Position numbers and translations under genes: made by a program. From assembly GCF_000293885.2 (NCBI RefSeq), contig NZ_CP010945.1:5538001-5602000 (forward strand): a stretch of 64,000 nucleotides of DNA, in the 5' to 3' direction. Positions 17,905-27,499 of the stretch are shown here, piece by piece. The notes under the pieces were generated by a model. The model had not been told where the DNA came from. It worked only from the letters and a program-made list of their open reading frames with translations, and did no database searches. The DNA is from Pseudomonas fluorescens NCIMB 11764. Lineage in GTDB: Bacteria; Pseudomonadota; Gammaproteobacteria; Pseudomonadales; Pseudomonadaceae. How positions within the stretch are numbered: position 1 is the stretch's first letter; each line of letters begins with the position of its first letter.

Positions 17905-18798
17905 ATGGACAATCAATTGAATGAACTCAGGTCGCTAGCGGCCAAGGCTGAAAATCGCCGCACTGAAACGGGCATCCCGCGAGTGGCCATGGTCCAGGGC
18001 AAAATCCCCGAGCACATGCTGGCGGCGGTCTATGACCCGATGATCAACCTGATCCTGCAAGGCAGCAAAAGCATGACGGTGGGCGACCGGACGCTGCGGT
18101 ATGACCCGGCGACCTATTTCGTCATGTCCATTGGCTTGCCAGCGGTGGGGTCGGTGCACCCAGCGGTGTCAGGAGAGCCGTATCTGGCGGTCAGCCTGAC
18201 GCTTGATCCTGCAGTGTTGTCCACGCTGTTCGCCGACCTGCCCAAACCTGCCGCACGCTACGAAAACAATGCCGGGTTTTCAGTGGCGTCGGTCACGACC
18301 GAGCTGATGGATGCGTGGGTGCGCATGCTGCGGCTGATGGGCGACCAGGATGCCATAGCCGCCCTCGCCCCGGTATACGAACGTGAAATTCTGTTCCGTG
18401 TCCTCAAGGGGCCCCATGGCTGGATGCTGCGGGATATAGCAGCGCCGGATACCGCCATGGCCCGAGTGAATATGGCTATCCAATGGATCCGCCGTGACTT
18501 TGCTGAACCCATCGGGATCGAGCGCCTGGCGGAACGCGCGTCGATGAGTGTCTCGGCGTTTCATCGCCACTTCAAGGCGGTCACCAACTTGAGCCCTTTG
18601 CAGTACCAGAAAAGGGTTCGCCTGCTCCAGGCCAGAACCCTGATGGTGGCCAGCGCGAAGAGCGTCATGGCTGCGGCCTTCGAGGTCGGCTATGAAAGCG
18701 CGACGCAATTCAGCCGAGATTACGTTCGGGTGTTCGGGCTTCCTCCCGCACAAGATGCCGGCAGAATCCTCAGGGAGACCCGAGCTTTCAGAAGTTAG
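17905..18798 (+). CDS. AraC family regulator (AraC_N type, module 2)
   Basis: About 297 residues beginning MDNQLNELRSLAAK; ATG codons at 17896 and 17905 are both possible. The AraC_N domain includes RTETGIPRVAMVQGK and LILQGSKSMTVG. Helix-turn-helix motifs are ERLAERASMSVSAFHRHFK and AAFEVGYESATQFSRDYVRVFG. Divergent from the SDR at 17022-17765, the likely target. Strong resemblance to the regulator at 14920 suggests duplication of an SDR-plus-regulator module. Confidence 0.88.
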   Translation: MDNQLNELRSLAAKAENRRTETGIPRVAMVQGKIPEHMLAAVYDPMINLILQGSKSMTVGDRTLRYDPATYFVMSIGLPAVGSVHPAVSGEPYLAVSLTLDPAVLSTLFADLPKPAARYENNAGFSVASVTTELMDAWVRMLRLMGDQDAIAALAPVYEREILFRVLKGPHGWMLRDIAAPDTAMARVNMAIQWIRRDFAEPIGIERLAERASMSVSAFHRHFKAVTNLSPLQYQKRVRLLQARTLMVASAKSVMAAAFEVGYESATQFSRDYVRVFGLPPAQDAGRILRETRAFRS

Positions 18799-18880
18799 TC
18801 CCGGCCTGTGACAGGCGGAACAAAACCAGGCGTGGTATTTCGACACGAGTGCCTCATACCCCGCCATCCGGAATCGACAA

Positions 18881-19822
18881 TCAGGCTGCGGCCAGCCCTC
18901 CATCAATCAGGTAGATCGCGAAAGAAAAAGTCACGATCGACAGCACCGTACTGACCAGAATGGAGGTCGCGGCTTCACTCTGATAGGCGCCCGTCTGGTT
19001 CGCAAACATCGCCGGGATCGTCGCCGACGGCAGCGCGCAAAGCAGGATCATCTGTTGGGCGTAAAGTCCATGTGTGCCCAGCAATACAGTGGCGGCGAAC
19101 ATCAACACCGGGTGAATAAACAGCTTGAGCCCGAGGTTGCCCCACACTTCACCCGACATTTTCAGTTTCTCGGACGACATGATCAGTCCGAGGCACAACA
19201 GGGAGACGCCAGGCGTCGCCTTGCCGAGAAGGTTGAGTGACTCCACAGCAATGGGCGGCATTTTGACCTGCAGCAGTGAGATCAATATGCCAAGGGCCGG
19301 CGCCCACATCAGCGGACGGCGTACCGCTCCCGACAGGCTCGACACGAACGCCTGGGTGCCACTGCCCTTTCCATCGGCGATGGTCAGCAACATGGTCGTC
19401 AGCGGGATCATGACCAGGCTCGCAACCAGATTCAGCACAAGCACTGAATAGATGCTGCCGGCCCCGTACATCGTCGCGAGAATAGGGATGCCCATGAAGG
19501 CCGCGTCCGGGTAACCGTTGACGAAGCCCTTGAGCGTTGCAACCTTGAGATTGCGCGTGGTGAACCAGCCGATCGCCAGCGCTATCGTGTACATGCCCAT
19601 GATGCCGATGAACGTGGCCACGACGAACTTGAAGTCGAACAACTGCTCACGGGGCGTACTCGCCATCCCGACAAACAGCAGCGCCGGGAATATCCAGCCG
19701 AGTACCAACCGGCTGATCAGCAGGCTGTCCGAATGGGTAAGCCGTCCGCGCTTGCCGGCGATATAGCCAAGCGCAATCACAAAGGCGACGGGCAAGATTG
19801 GCCCTACGATCCTGTCTAACAT
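18881..19822 (-). CDS. AEC (auxin efflux carrier) family transporter
   Basis: About 313 residues with ten hydrophobic segments arranged as two five-helix halves. It starts MLDRIVGPILPVAFVIALGY and contains the family-like GKATPGVSLLCLGLIMSSEKLK and PSATIPAMFANQTG. GAGGATTGAG precedes the ATG at 19822. Members move carboxylates such as malate or malonate in characterised bacteria. Here it lies downstream of an enolase-superfamily gene in the same orientation, so it may once have imported that enzyme's sugar-acid or carboxylate substrate. Confidence 0.85.
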   Translation of the reverse strand: MLDRIVGPILPVAFVIALGYIAGKRGRLTHSDSLLISRLVLGWIFPALLFVGMASTPREQLFDFKFVVATFIGIMGMYTIALAIGWFTTRNLKVATLKGFVNGYPDAAFMGIPILATMYGAGSIYSVLVLNLVASLVMIPLTTMLLTIADGKGSGTQAFVSSLSGAVRRPLMWAPALGILISLLQVKMPPIAVESLNLLGKATPGVSLLCLGLIMSSEKLKMSGEVWGNLGLKLFIHPVLMFAATVLLGTHGLYAQQMILLCALPSATIPAMFANQTGAYQSEAATSILVSTVLSIVTFSFAIYLIDGGLAAA

Positions 19823-19939
19823 GTGCTCAATCCTCGTATTTATTTTTATCAAGAATGTCGTCGTGGCTGATCGAGGCCGACACGGCGGCGGCCGCATTGG
19901 CGTCGATCAAACGAGGCAATGACCTGGCGGTCTTTGCGA

Positions 19940-21045
19940 TCAGGGTTTGAAGCGGTAGTCCTGAATGACGTCCTGGTCCGGCTCGATGCCAAGCCCCGGC
20001 CCTTGCGGTACGTCGATACGGCCATTGCGCGGAATGATGGCGTCGCCATAGAGCTGCGCTTCGAGATCGAAGTAACGCCATTCGACCAGTGACTTCGCAC
20101 CGCCGAGGGCGGCACTTCCATGCACGGCGGCCAGCAGGCCTGGACCGTCATAAAAGGCGTGGACCATCACGGTGACGCCGTGGGCATTGGCCAGCGCGTA
20201 GACTTTTTGCAGTTCGGTGATGCCGCCCATTTTTGCCGGGCTGGGTTGAACGAAGTCGACTGCACCGGCTTCAAGCAGATGCTGGAAGTCCATCAGCGTC
20301 GACGCATTCTCACCGGCCGCAACCGGAATACCGCCTTGCTGACGTACCCTCGCCAGACCCGAATAGTCTTCCGGCGGCCACACCGGTTCTTCGATCCAGC
20401 GCAGGTTCAACGGGCGAAGTTTCTCGGTCATATCGAGCGCTTCGCGCACCGTCCACGGGGCGTTGACGTCGAGCGTGATTTCCACGCCAGGACCCGCGGC
20501 TTCGCACGCGGCACGGATGACATCGACATCAACCTCATGCAGCTTCAAGTGTCGAAAACCGCTGTTGACCGCGCGCTGCACATTGATGCGAATGAGCTCG
20601 GGGTCGGCATAGCGGATCAAGCTTGCATACGCCGCGAGTGAAGTAGCCTCGCTGCCGCCCAGCAGTTGGTAGACCGGTTTACCGGCCGCTTTGCCAGCGA
20701 TATCCCAGAGCGCGATATCAATCGCCGACAGACCATAAATGAACGCACCGCTGCGACCGAAGACGTGGAACTTCTTCTGCAGATCGCCCTGCAATTTCTC
20801 GCGACGCGTGACATCACTGCCGATCAGCTCGGGCGCAAGGATCGTGTCGATCACGACTTTCACTGCAGGGATCGCGGTGAAACCGAAGGTCTCGCCCCAA
20901 CCGACGATACCGTCATCCGTGGTGACTTTAACCACGAGGGAATCGACCATCTGAAGGTCTTCGGCCCCCAGACTCCGCCGGCCGACCGCCCGCCCGTGGT
21001 GAAGGGAATCCGAAGCGGAATGGTTTCAATGCTGGCAATTTTCAT
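19940..21045 (-). pseudogene. Mandelate racemase/muconate lactonizing enzyme family, frameshifted
   Basis: Enolase-superfamily enzyme split by a single-base loss. The N-terminal part starts at ATG 21045 (MKIASIETIPLRIPF, then GGRSAGGVWGPKTF), and the expected continuation (MVDSLVVKVTTDDGIVGWGE) lies in the adjacent frame from about 20950. The remaining 336 residues look intact: catalytic K in HLKLHEVD, metal ligands in LDVNAPW, WIEEPVWPPED and VAAGENAST. An enzyme from an internal start would lack the capping-domain first strand. This may be a genuine pseudogene or a sequencing error. The FadR-type gene at 21309 is divergent. Confidence 0.82.
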
Positions 21046-21308
21046 AAGGCTGCGCCTCAAGCAGGTTGCGAAGGTGATGCGGCGTTTTGGGGGGTTCGCC
21101 TACATCAGACTGAGGACAACGTACATGACGTTCTGTTGTCCTTCAACTGAACAACTGCTGCCTTACGTCGGACCTTGGCCTAGGTCAAACTTAACTTATT
21201 GTTATTAAAGTGTTTTTTATTTTATGCAGTTAATGAAATTCAGTTTTAACTGACGGGAACAAGTCGGCTGATGTAGATTAAGAAGACAAGTGAAACGGAT
21301 GAACACGC

Positions 21309-22043
21309 ATGAGTGAAATGAATGTACAACCCGTAGCGCGGCGACCTCATCTTGCCGAGCACATCGCCCGCTCGTTGAGCGACGAGATTGCATCGGGACG
21401 TCTGCGGCCGGGCGACCGTTTGCCCACCGAGCAGTTTCTGTCGCAAAACTTCGGCGTCAGCAGGAACGTCGTACGGGAAGGGATCGCGACGCTTCGAGCG
21501 CAGGGGCTGATCCAGTCTCGCCAGGGCGTTGGCGTATTCGTCTCGGCCGCGACCCAATCGCCGGAGCCTTCCCCCCAGCGCGAGAACGTGCCGTTGCTTG
21601 ACGGTGACAATACGATGCGCAACATGTTCGAAGTGCGGGCCGTACTGGAAAGCCAGGCTGCCGCGCTGGCGGCGTCGCACATGACGCCCCAAAAGCTGAA
21701 AATGATCCAGGCTGCGGTCCTGCGAATGCAGTACGTAGGCGAACCGACGCTGGACACTGTCAATGCCGACCTCGACTTCCATCGGGCTGTGGCCGCAGCG
21801 TCTGGCAACGACTATCTCGAGACGATGATTCGCACGGTGCTCGAGCCGATGCGGGCACTGATCACCATGAACTTTGCGCGGCGCGGCCCGGTGTTCAGCA
21901 ACATTCCGCATGCGGCACGCGGTGAGCATGAAGACCTCGTGCAGGCTTTGACCGACCGGAACGCGACGGCGGCACGTCAGATCATGGGGCAGCACATCGT
22001 CAATGCAGCCTCACGATTCGGCTACGAAATCAATTTCTTCTGA
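21309..22043 (+). CDS. GntR family regulator, FadR/FCD subfamily
   Basis: 244 residues. The winged helix at residues 15-80 shows RPGDRLPTEQFLSQNFGVSR and VVREGIATLRAQGLIQSRQG. The C-terminal FCD domain (residues ~100-235) has the Asp/His metal-binding pattern of this group (D-L-D-F-H, then H-I-V-N). Such proteins usually repress sugar-acid or carboxylate catabolism. It is divergent from the frameshifted enolase-superfamily gene with 263 bp between, which is AT-rich and should hold both promoters and the operator. Confidence 0.88.
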   Translation: MSEMNVQPVARRPHLAEHIARSLSDEIASGRLRPGDRLPTEQFLSQNFGVSRNVVREGIATLRAQGLIQSRQGVGVFVSAATQSPEPSPQRENVPLLDGDNTMRNMFEVRAVLESQAAALAASHMTPQKLKMIQAAVLRMQYVGEPTLDTVNADLDFHRAVAAASGNDYLETMIRTVLEPMRALITMNFARRGPVFSNIPHAARGEHEDLVQALTDRNATAARQIMGQHIVNAASRFGYEINFF

Positions 22044-22118
22044 CGTGCACTGCCGACGGCGGTTGTTTCGTTGTCCTACAAGAAAGACAGGGGATGACAC
22101 GCCGCTATCGCGGTATCC

Positions 22119-23213
22119 CTAGAATGCCTTCTGCGCATCTTGCGACGCGTAAGCAGGATAATCGATGTAGCCTTGAGCGCCGCCGCCATAAAACGCTTCA
22201 CGACCTGCTTCGGCCAATGGCCAGCCATGCTGCAAGCGATCGACCAGATCCGGGTTGGCAATGAACGGTCGACCGAAAACCGCCAGGTCTGCCAACCCGT
22301 CATCGATGGCTTGTTGCGCGGTTACGTGGGTGAACCCGCCCGACAGGATCAAGGTGCCGCAGTAAGCCGCGCGGATGGCTTTCTGAAAGTCTGGCGTGCC
22401 CAAGTGGCTGGCGTGCAGATGAGCGATCTCGCGTTGGGACAGGGCTCCAGCCAGTGCAAGCCACGTTGCCTCTTCTTCATCGAACGCGTGCAGATCGGCC
22501 AGCCGCGCAAAAGGCGATATGCGCACGCCCACCTTCGATCGGCCGATCTGCGCACTCACCGCGTCGACCGTTTCAAGTAACAAACGCAAGCGATTGGCAA
22601 TTGTGGCGCCACCGTAACGGTCTTCACGGGTGTTGAAGCCGCCGTTGATGAACTGTTCAAACAGGTAGCCGTTACCCGCATGAATTTCGACGCCGTCAAA
22701 ACCCGCGGTCATGGCATTTTTTGCGGCCAGTCGAAAGTCTGCGATGACCTGCCGAATACCCTCGGCATCCAAAGCAACGGGCGCGCTCACCGGCACCTGC
22801 GCAGGCTGACCTTCATTGTCATAAGCGTGTACCAACGTTTGCGCGGCAGTTACCGCCACAGGTGCGACCGGCGCCCTCCCCTCCAGCAAGGATGAGTGCG
22901 AGACCCGCCCCACATGCCAGAGCTGAATGACAATGCGCCCCCCGGCAAGGTGAACCGCGTCAGTGACGCGTTTCCAGCCTTCAATCTGCGCGGGTGTGTG
23001 GATCCCCGGGGTGTACAGGTAGCCACGCCCCTGCGCCGACACTTGGGCGCTTTCGGTGATGATCAGACCTGCACCCGCGCGCTGGGCATAGTAGATCGCC
23101 ATATCCGCAGACGGCACGGTGTCCTTGACGCGGGCGCGGGTCATCGGCGCCATGACGATGCGATTGGGCAGTCGCTGACCCGCCAGATCGTAAGACTCAA
23201 AAAGAGATGACAT
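22119..23213 (-). CDS. Old yellow enzyme family NADH:flavin oxidoreductase
   Basis: FMN-dependent ene-reductase of about 364 residues. It begins MSSLFESYDLAGQRLPNRIV with MAPMTRARV, and has GFDGVEIHAGNGYLFEQFI (active-site H-x-x-N variant H-A-G-N) and NTREDRYGG. The C-terminal GGFT and FGRPFIANPDLV bind FMN phosphate. GGAGGATCGATAC precedes the ATG at 23213. It reduces activated C=C bonds of enals, enones or nitro compounds. The LLM flavin oxidoreductase lies immediately upstream (29 bp), so the two probably form an operon controlled by the LysR gene at 24372. Confidence 0.92.
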   Translation of the reverse strand: MSSLFESYDLAGQRLPNRIVMAPMTRARVKDTVPSADMAIYYAQRAGAGLIITESAQVSAQGRGYLYTPGIHTPAQIEGWKRVTDAVHLAGGRIVIQLWHVGRVSHSSLLEGRAPVAPVAVTAAQTLVHAYDNEGQPAQVPVSAPVALDAEGIRQVIADFRLAAKNAMTAGFDGVEIHAGNGYLFEQFINGGFNTREDRYGGATIANRLRLLLETVDAVSAQIGRSKVGVRISPFARLADLHAFDEEEATWLALAGALSQREIAHLHASHLGTPDFQKAIRAAYCGTLILSGGFTHVTAQQAIDDGLADLAVFGRPFIANPDLVDRLQHGWPLAEAGREAFYGGGAQGYIDYPAYASQDAQKAF

Positions 23214-23242
23214 GTATCGATCCTCCGAGGGTGGGCCAAACC

Positions 23243-24265
23243 TCAAACATGCGACGGGAAGAACGGCAAGATGTGCTCAGCGAGCTCGTCAAGAATCTCG
23301 CCGTAGGGTTGCCGGCTGACCTTGGGGTTGAGCGCGATATGCGAAATCCCGGCAGCCTGCGCTTGCTCCAGGTAATTGCGCAGACCGTTACGCCCCGCCC
23401 GGAAGCCTCCCTGGATGCGCTGGAATGGCTGGTCCGGGTTGTCGCTGAGGTCGAAATAGCCGCCTAGCCCTAACGGCTTGAAAGCATTTCGGCCTTCGAT
23501 TTCACGCACTCTGGCGTGCCAGCTCTCGCCCAACGATGCCAACCGCTCGGGGCTTTGCACGCCGGCCAGATAGCCATCAAGGTGTTCAGCCAGCCACTCA
23601 ATGCTCTGCTGCGCCTGGCCGACAGCAATTGAAGGGACGCGTCCAAACGGCGCTTTCGGCACCAGGTCGAGGTTTCCAGGCGAGCCGCCGAATCGCTCAG
23701 AGCGAAAGCGCGGAAAGTCCTGCTCAATCAAAGTGCGAAACACCGAGAAGGCATCACGGTAGCGATCACCACGGGTTTCATAATCGATACCCAGCATCGG
23801 GTAGTCGCTGTATCGATCGCCCGAGGACAACCCCAACACCAGGCGCCCTTCGCTCAACTGATCGAGGGACGTCGCTTGCTTGGCCAGATACATAGGCTCA
23901 TGGGTAGGCAGCACGATGCCGGTGGTTCCCAGGACTATGCTGCGTGTAGCTGCGGCCAGGAAGCCGATGTAAACCAGGGGCTCAAAGATGTGCGCCACAT
24001 CGTTGTAATCCGGATCGTAGAAAGGAATGTCACGCATCCACAGCGCCCCAAAACCAAGCGCCTCCGCGCGTTGCGCCATTTCCACGTGACCACGCATGGT
24101 GGGTGCCGCTCGGCCAGCATGGGTTTCGAGGGGCAAAATCAGGCCAACCGTCAGCGTCTGTGGTTGAAACAGGCGTTGAAAACCAGGGTGACGCTCAAGC
24201 GAAGGATCGGCGGTCGGTAAGGCGGCAGGTTGCACTTGTGGCGAGAGTTGGGTGGCGATAGTCAT
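23243..24265 (-). CDS. LLM class (luciferase-like) flavin-dependent oxidoreductase
   Basis: 340 residues of the bacterial luciferase-like TIM-barrel family. Recognisable stretches are TVGLILPLETH near residue 40, LGFGALWMRDIPFYDP, ATRSIVLGTTGIVLPTHEP and LSEGRLVLGLSSGDR. These enzymes use reduced flavin, either FMN or F420-like, in monooxygenation or reduction. It precedes the OYE gene by 29 bp on the same strand. The specific subfamily and substrate are uncertain. Confidence 0.87.
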   Translation of the reverse strand: MTIATQLSPQVQPAALPTADPSLERHPGFQRLFQPQTLTVGLILPLETHAGRAAPTMRGHVEMAQRAEALGFGALWMRDIPFYDPDYNDVAHIFEPLVYIGFLAAATRSIVLGTTGIVLPTHEPMYLAKQATSLDQLSEGRLVLGLSSGDRYSDYPMLGIDYETRGDRYRDAFSVFRTLIEQDFPRFRSERFGGSPGNLDLVPKAPFGRVPSIAVGQAQQSIEWLAEHLDGYLAGVQSPERLASLGESWHARVREIEGRNAFKPLGLGGYFDLSDNPDQPFQRIQGGFRAGRNGLRNYLEQAQAAGISHIALNPKVSRQPYGEILDELAEHILPFFPSHV

Positions 24266-24371
24266 GATGGCAGTCTCGGTGAGTGACGATGACTGACATA
24301 TTTATTGAATCCTCAAACCGGATAAACAACACCGGCAGACCATCACACGGTCCAATGAGTCCCCAATATGC

Positions 24372-25280
24372 TCAGGTTTCCCAAGGCACTCCTGATTCCC
24401 AACGCTCGATCAACAGATCGATAAATGCGCGGACACGCGGCGACAACTGACGCTTGCTCGGGTAGACAACCCGGATGGGGTCGGGCGCTGCTCGATAAGG
24501 CTTGAGTACTTCCACCAACGTTCCGTCGCGCAAGTCGTTACCGGTGATATAGGTCGGCAAGTGAATCAGGCCAATGCCCGTCAGCGCCGCTTCGCGCATG
24601 GCTTCAGAACTGTCGATGTTCAGCCGCCCGGGTTGTTCATATAAATAAAGGCCGGTGGGCGTCTGGTAACGCCAGACACTGGCCTGGCCACTGATGAACG
24701 CGATGGTGTCATGCCCTACAAGATCTGCAGGCGTTTGCGGTACACCGCAACGGGCCAGATACGAGGGCGAGGCACATGTTGCGAACTGCTGCCAACCCAC
24801 GGTTCTGGTCAACAGTTGTGAATCGTCTTTGGGCGTGCCAATGCGGATGGCGATGTCGACACCCTCTTCGACGAGGTCGACAAAGCGATCGGTAAACCAG
24901 ACGTCCGCACGCAGTTCAGGCCACTGTTTCAGATAAGCATCCAGAATCGGCAGGATATGGCGCTGACCGAAGGAAAGGGGCGCTGTGAGTTTAAAAGTGC
25001 CGGTCGGCCGTCCACGGCGCAAGGCCATGGTTGCATCCACCTCATCAAGATCCTCGAGAATCTGCTTCCAGCGTTCGTAGGCGACCTGCCCCTCGTCAGT
25101 CAGGCTCAGTTTGCGCGTCGTGCGATTCAGAAGCCGTGCTCCCATCCGGCCTTCAAGACGAACGATACTTTTACCGACAGCAGATCGGGTCAGACCCAGT
25201 GAAGCGGCCGCGGAGGTAAAACTTCCAGCCTTCACAGCGCAGACAAACGCGGCGATGTCACCGAATCGGTTGGCTTCCAT
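24372..25280 (-). CDS. LysR family transcriptional regulator
   Basis: 302 residues from the ATG at 25280. The N-terminal winged helix is FVCAVKAGSFTSAAASLGLT followed by RSAVGKSIVRLEGRMGARLL. A substrate-binding domain follows (residues 90-295) with IRIGTPKDDSQLL and the family's GIGLIHLPTYI near the end. It belongs to the subgroup often associated with aldehyde or quinone reductases. It sits upstream of and in the same direction as the LLM-OYE pair, with a 106-bp gap, so it probably regulates them. Confidence 0.88.
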   Translation of the reverse strand: MEANRFGDIAAFVCAVKAGSFTSAAASLGLTRSAVGKSIVRLEGRMGARLLNRTTRKLSLTDEGQVAYERWKQILEDLDEVDATMALRRGRPTGTFKLTAPLSFGQRHILPILDAYLKQWPELRADVWFTDRFVDLVEEGVDIAIRIGTPKDDSQLLTRTVGWQQFATCASPSYLARCGVPQTPADLVGHDTIAFISGQASVWRYQTPTGLYLYEQPGRLNIDSSEAMREAALTGIGLIHLPTYITGNDLRDGTLVEVLKPYRAAPDPIRVVYPSKRQLSPRVRAFIDLLIERWESGVPWET

Positions 25281-25498
25281 GGGTAGCTTGACTCCAGTGC
25301 ATGGATACGTTGTAGCGGGACATAAAGCCCGAAAGAGTGGTCTTTGCTGCCAGGCCGGGATCACAAATTATTACCCTGCCAAGGAGGTAATGTCACAGAA
25401 TCACAAGCGGTGTCGAATCAAGACCTGTCTTGTGCTGATTGGCCATTGAGCGGTCCCTGGTGTCAGAATCCCTGAACTTGATCGTTTCGGTGACCACC

Positions 25499-27358
25499 AT
25501 GCTTCGCGTATTTGAACAAAGACTCGACCCCTTCCCGCCCGACGAGGTACCGCCACCACCCGACGGCCTGGCTCGGTTCTTGTGGGCATGCACCCGGGGT
25601 GCGCGCGGCTACATTCTTGCGTTTGCGCTGCTCAGTGCCGCGGTATCGATCTACGAAGCCTGGCTGTTTTCTTTCCTCGGTCAGGTCGTGGACCTGCTCT
25701 CGACCTGGCAGGCCGGCGGTGAGGCGGCTGCGCAGGAAAGTCGCGTGTTGTGGGGCATGGGCATCGTGATGCTGACCAGCATCGGGCTGGTGGCGTTGCG
25801 TACCATGGTGCAACACCAGATATTGGCGATCAATCTGCCATTGCGGCTGCGGTGGGACTTCCACCGCCTGATGCTGCGGCAAAGCCTTTCGTTCTTTTCC
25901 GATGAGTTCTCCGGCCGGGTCACCACCAAGGTGATGCAGACCGCCCTGGCCGTGCGCGACGTGCTGTTCACCCTGATCGAGATCGCACCCGGAATCGGGG
26001 TGTACTTCATCGCGATCATCGCACTGGCCGGCGGCTTCGCACTGAAACTGATGCTGCCCTTCGTTGCCTGGATCGTGTTGTTCGGGCTGGCCATGCTCTA
26101 CTTCGTCCCCCGCTTGGGGAAGGTCGGTCAGGAACAGGCCAACGCGCGCTCCTCGATGACCGGACGCATCTCCGATGCCTACACCAACATCACGACCGTG
26201 AAGCTGTTCTCCCATTCCAATCGTGAAGCGCACTTCGCGCGCGCGGCCATGGAGGACTTCAAGCAAACCGGCTTTCGCCAGATGCGTCTGGTCAGCCAAT
26301 TCGAGATCGTCAACCAGGCGTTGGTGGTGGCGTTGATCATGGCCGCTGGCGGTTATGCCCTGTGGCTATGGCACCAAGGCGATGTCGGCGCAGGTGCCGT
26401 GGCGGCAATCACTGCCATGGCGTTGCGTATCAACGGCATGTCGCACTGGATCATGTGGCAGATGACCTCGCTGTTCGAGGGTATCGGCACGGTGCAGGAT
26501 GGCATGGCCACCCTGACCCGCGGCCCCAAGGTGCAGGACGCGCCGGACGCAGGCGTGCTGGTGACCTCGGGCGGAGCAGTGACCTTCGACAACGTGAGCT
26601 TCAACTACAATGGCGAACGCCAGGTGCTCGATGGCCTGAGCCTGAACATTCGTCCGGGCGAAAAAATCGGCCTGGTGGGCCGCTCCGGCGCAGGCAAATC
26701 CACGCTCATCAACTTGCTGCTGCGCTTCTATGACGTCGACAGCGGGCAGATTCGCATTGACGGGCAAGACATTGCGCACGTGACACAAGACAGCCTGCGC
26801 AGCGCGATCGGCATGGTCACCCAGGATACGTCCCTGCTCCACCGCTCCATTCGCGACAACATTGCCTACGGTCGCCCCGATGCGACCGACGCGCAAATCC
26901 ACAGTGCCGCGGCCAATGCCCAGGCCGATGAGTTCATCAGCCAACTGAGCGACCGCCAGGGACACACCGGCTACGACACCTTGGTCGGCGAGCGCGGCAT
27001 CAAACTGTCGGGCGGTCAGCGTCAGCGCGTCGCCATTGCCCGAGTGATGCTCAAGAACGCCCCGATCCTGCTACTTGACGAGGCGACCAGCGCGCTGGAT
27101 TCGGAAGTCGAAGTGGCCATTCAGGAAAGCCTCGATGAAATGATGAAGGGCAAAACCGTCATCGCCATCGCCCATCGGCTGTCCACGATTGCGGCGATGG
27201 ATCGACTCATTGTCATGGACGATGGACGCATCATCGAACAGGGCACCCACACCGAATTGCTCGCCAGGAACGGCCTCTATGCGCGGCTGTGGCACCATCA
27301 GAGTGGCGGGTTCCTGGGAGAGGATCGGGGGGTGCCCGAGGCGATGGATCAGGTATGA
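25499..27358 (+). CDS. ABC transporter, fused membrane and ATPase domains
   Basis: Exporter half-transporter of 619 residues. Six membrane segments lie in residues 30-330, and the nucleotide-binding domain (360-610) has Walker A GRSGAGKST, Q-loop TQDTSLL, signature LSGGQRQRVAIAR, Walker B ILLLDEATSALD and H-loop IAHRLSTIA. The start at ATG 25499 (MLRVFEQRLDPFP) is the family-like one; the frame is open 20 codons further up. It probably works as a homodimer exporting lipids, peptides or drugs. The gene is divergent from the LysR gene at 24372. Context gives no clear substrate. Confidence 0.92.
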   Translation: MLRVFEQRLDPFPPDEVPPPPDGLARFLWACTRGARGYILAFALLSAAVSIYEAWLFSFLGQVVDLLSTWQAGGEAAAQESRVLWGMGIVMLTSIGLVALRTMVQHQILAINLPLRLRWDFHRLMLRQSLSFFSDEFSGRVTTKVMQTALAVRDVLFTLIEIAPGIGVYFIAIIALAGGFALKLMLPFVAWIVLFGLAMLYFVPRLGKVGQEQANARSSMTGRISDAYTNITTVKLFSHSNREAHFARAAMEDFKQTGFRQMRLVSQFEIVNQALVVALIMAAGGYALWLWHQGDVGAGAVAAITAMALRINGMSHWIMWQMTSLFEGIGTVQDGMATLTRGPKVQDAPDAGVLVTSGGAVTFDNVSFNYNGERQVLDGLSLNIRPGEKIGLVGRSGAGKSTLINLLLRFYDVDSGQIRIDGQDIAHVTQDSLRSAIGMVTQDTSLLHRSIRDNIAYGRPDATDAQIHSAAANAQADEFISQLSDRQGHTGYDTLVGERGIKLSGGQRQRVAIARVMLKNAPILLLDEATSALDSEVEVAIQESLDEMMKGKTVIAIAHRLSTIAAMDRLIVMDDGRIIEQGTHTELLARNGLYARLWHHQSGGFLGEDRGVPEAMDQV

Positions 27359-27499
27359 GCGTGAATGCTCGGGGATGAGACCGCTCCTCGTGCTGCGGAC
27401 AATGGATGTTATGGTGTTTTGGCTGTATCACGCACGACGATGCCGCGGCGATTCTCTTCCGAAGGCTCACCATTTTTTTCAACAAACGGAGTCACCTGC

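Noticed and set aside
25463..26299. Minus-strand open frame of 278 codons
   Set aside because: Antisense to the ABC transporter; Gln/Gly/His-rich composition typical of shadow frames.
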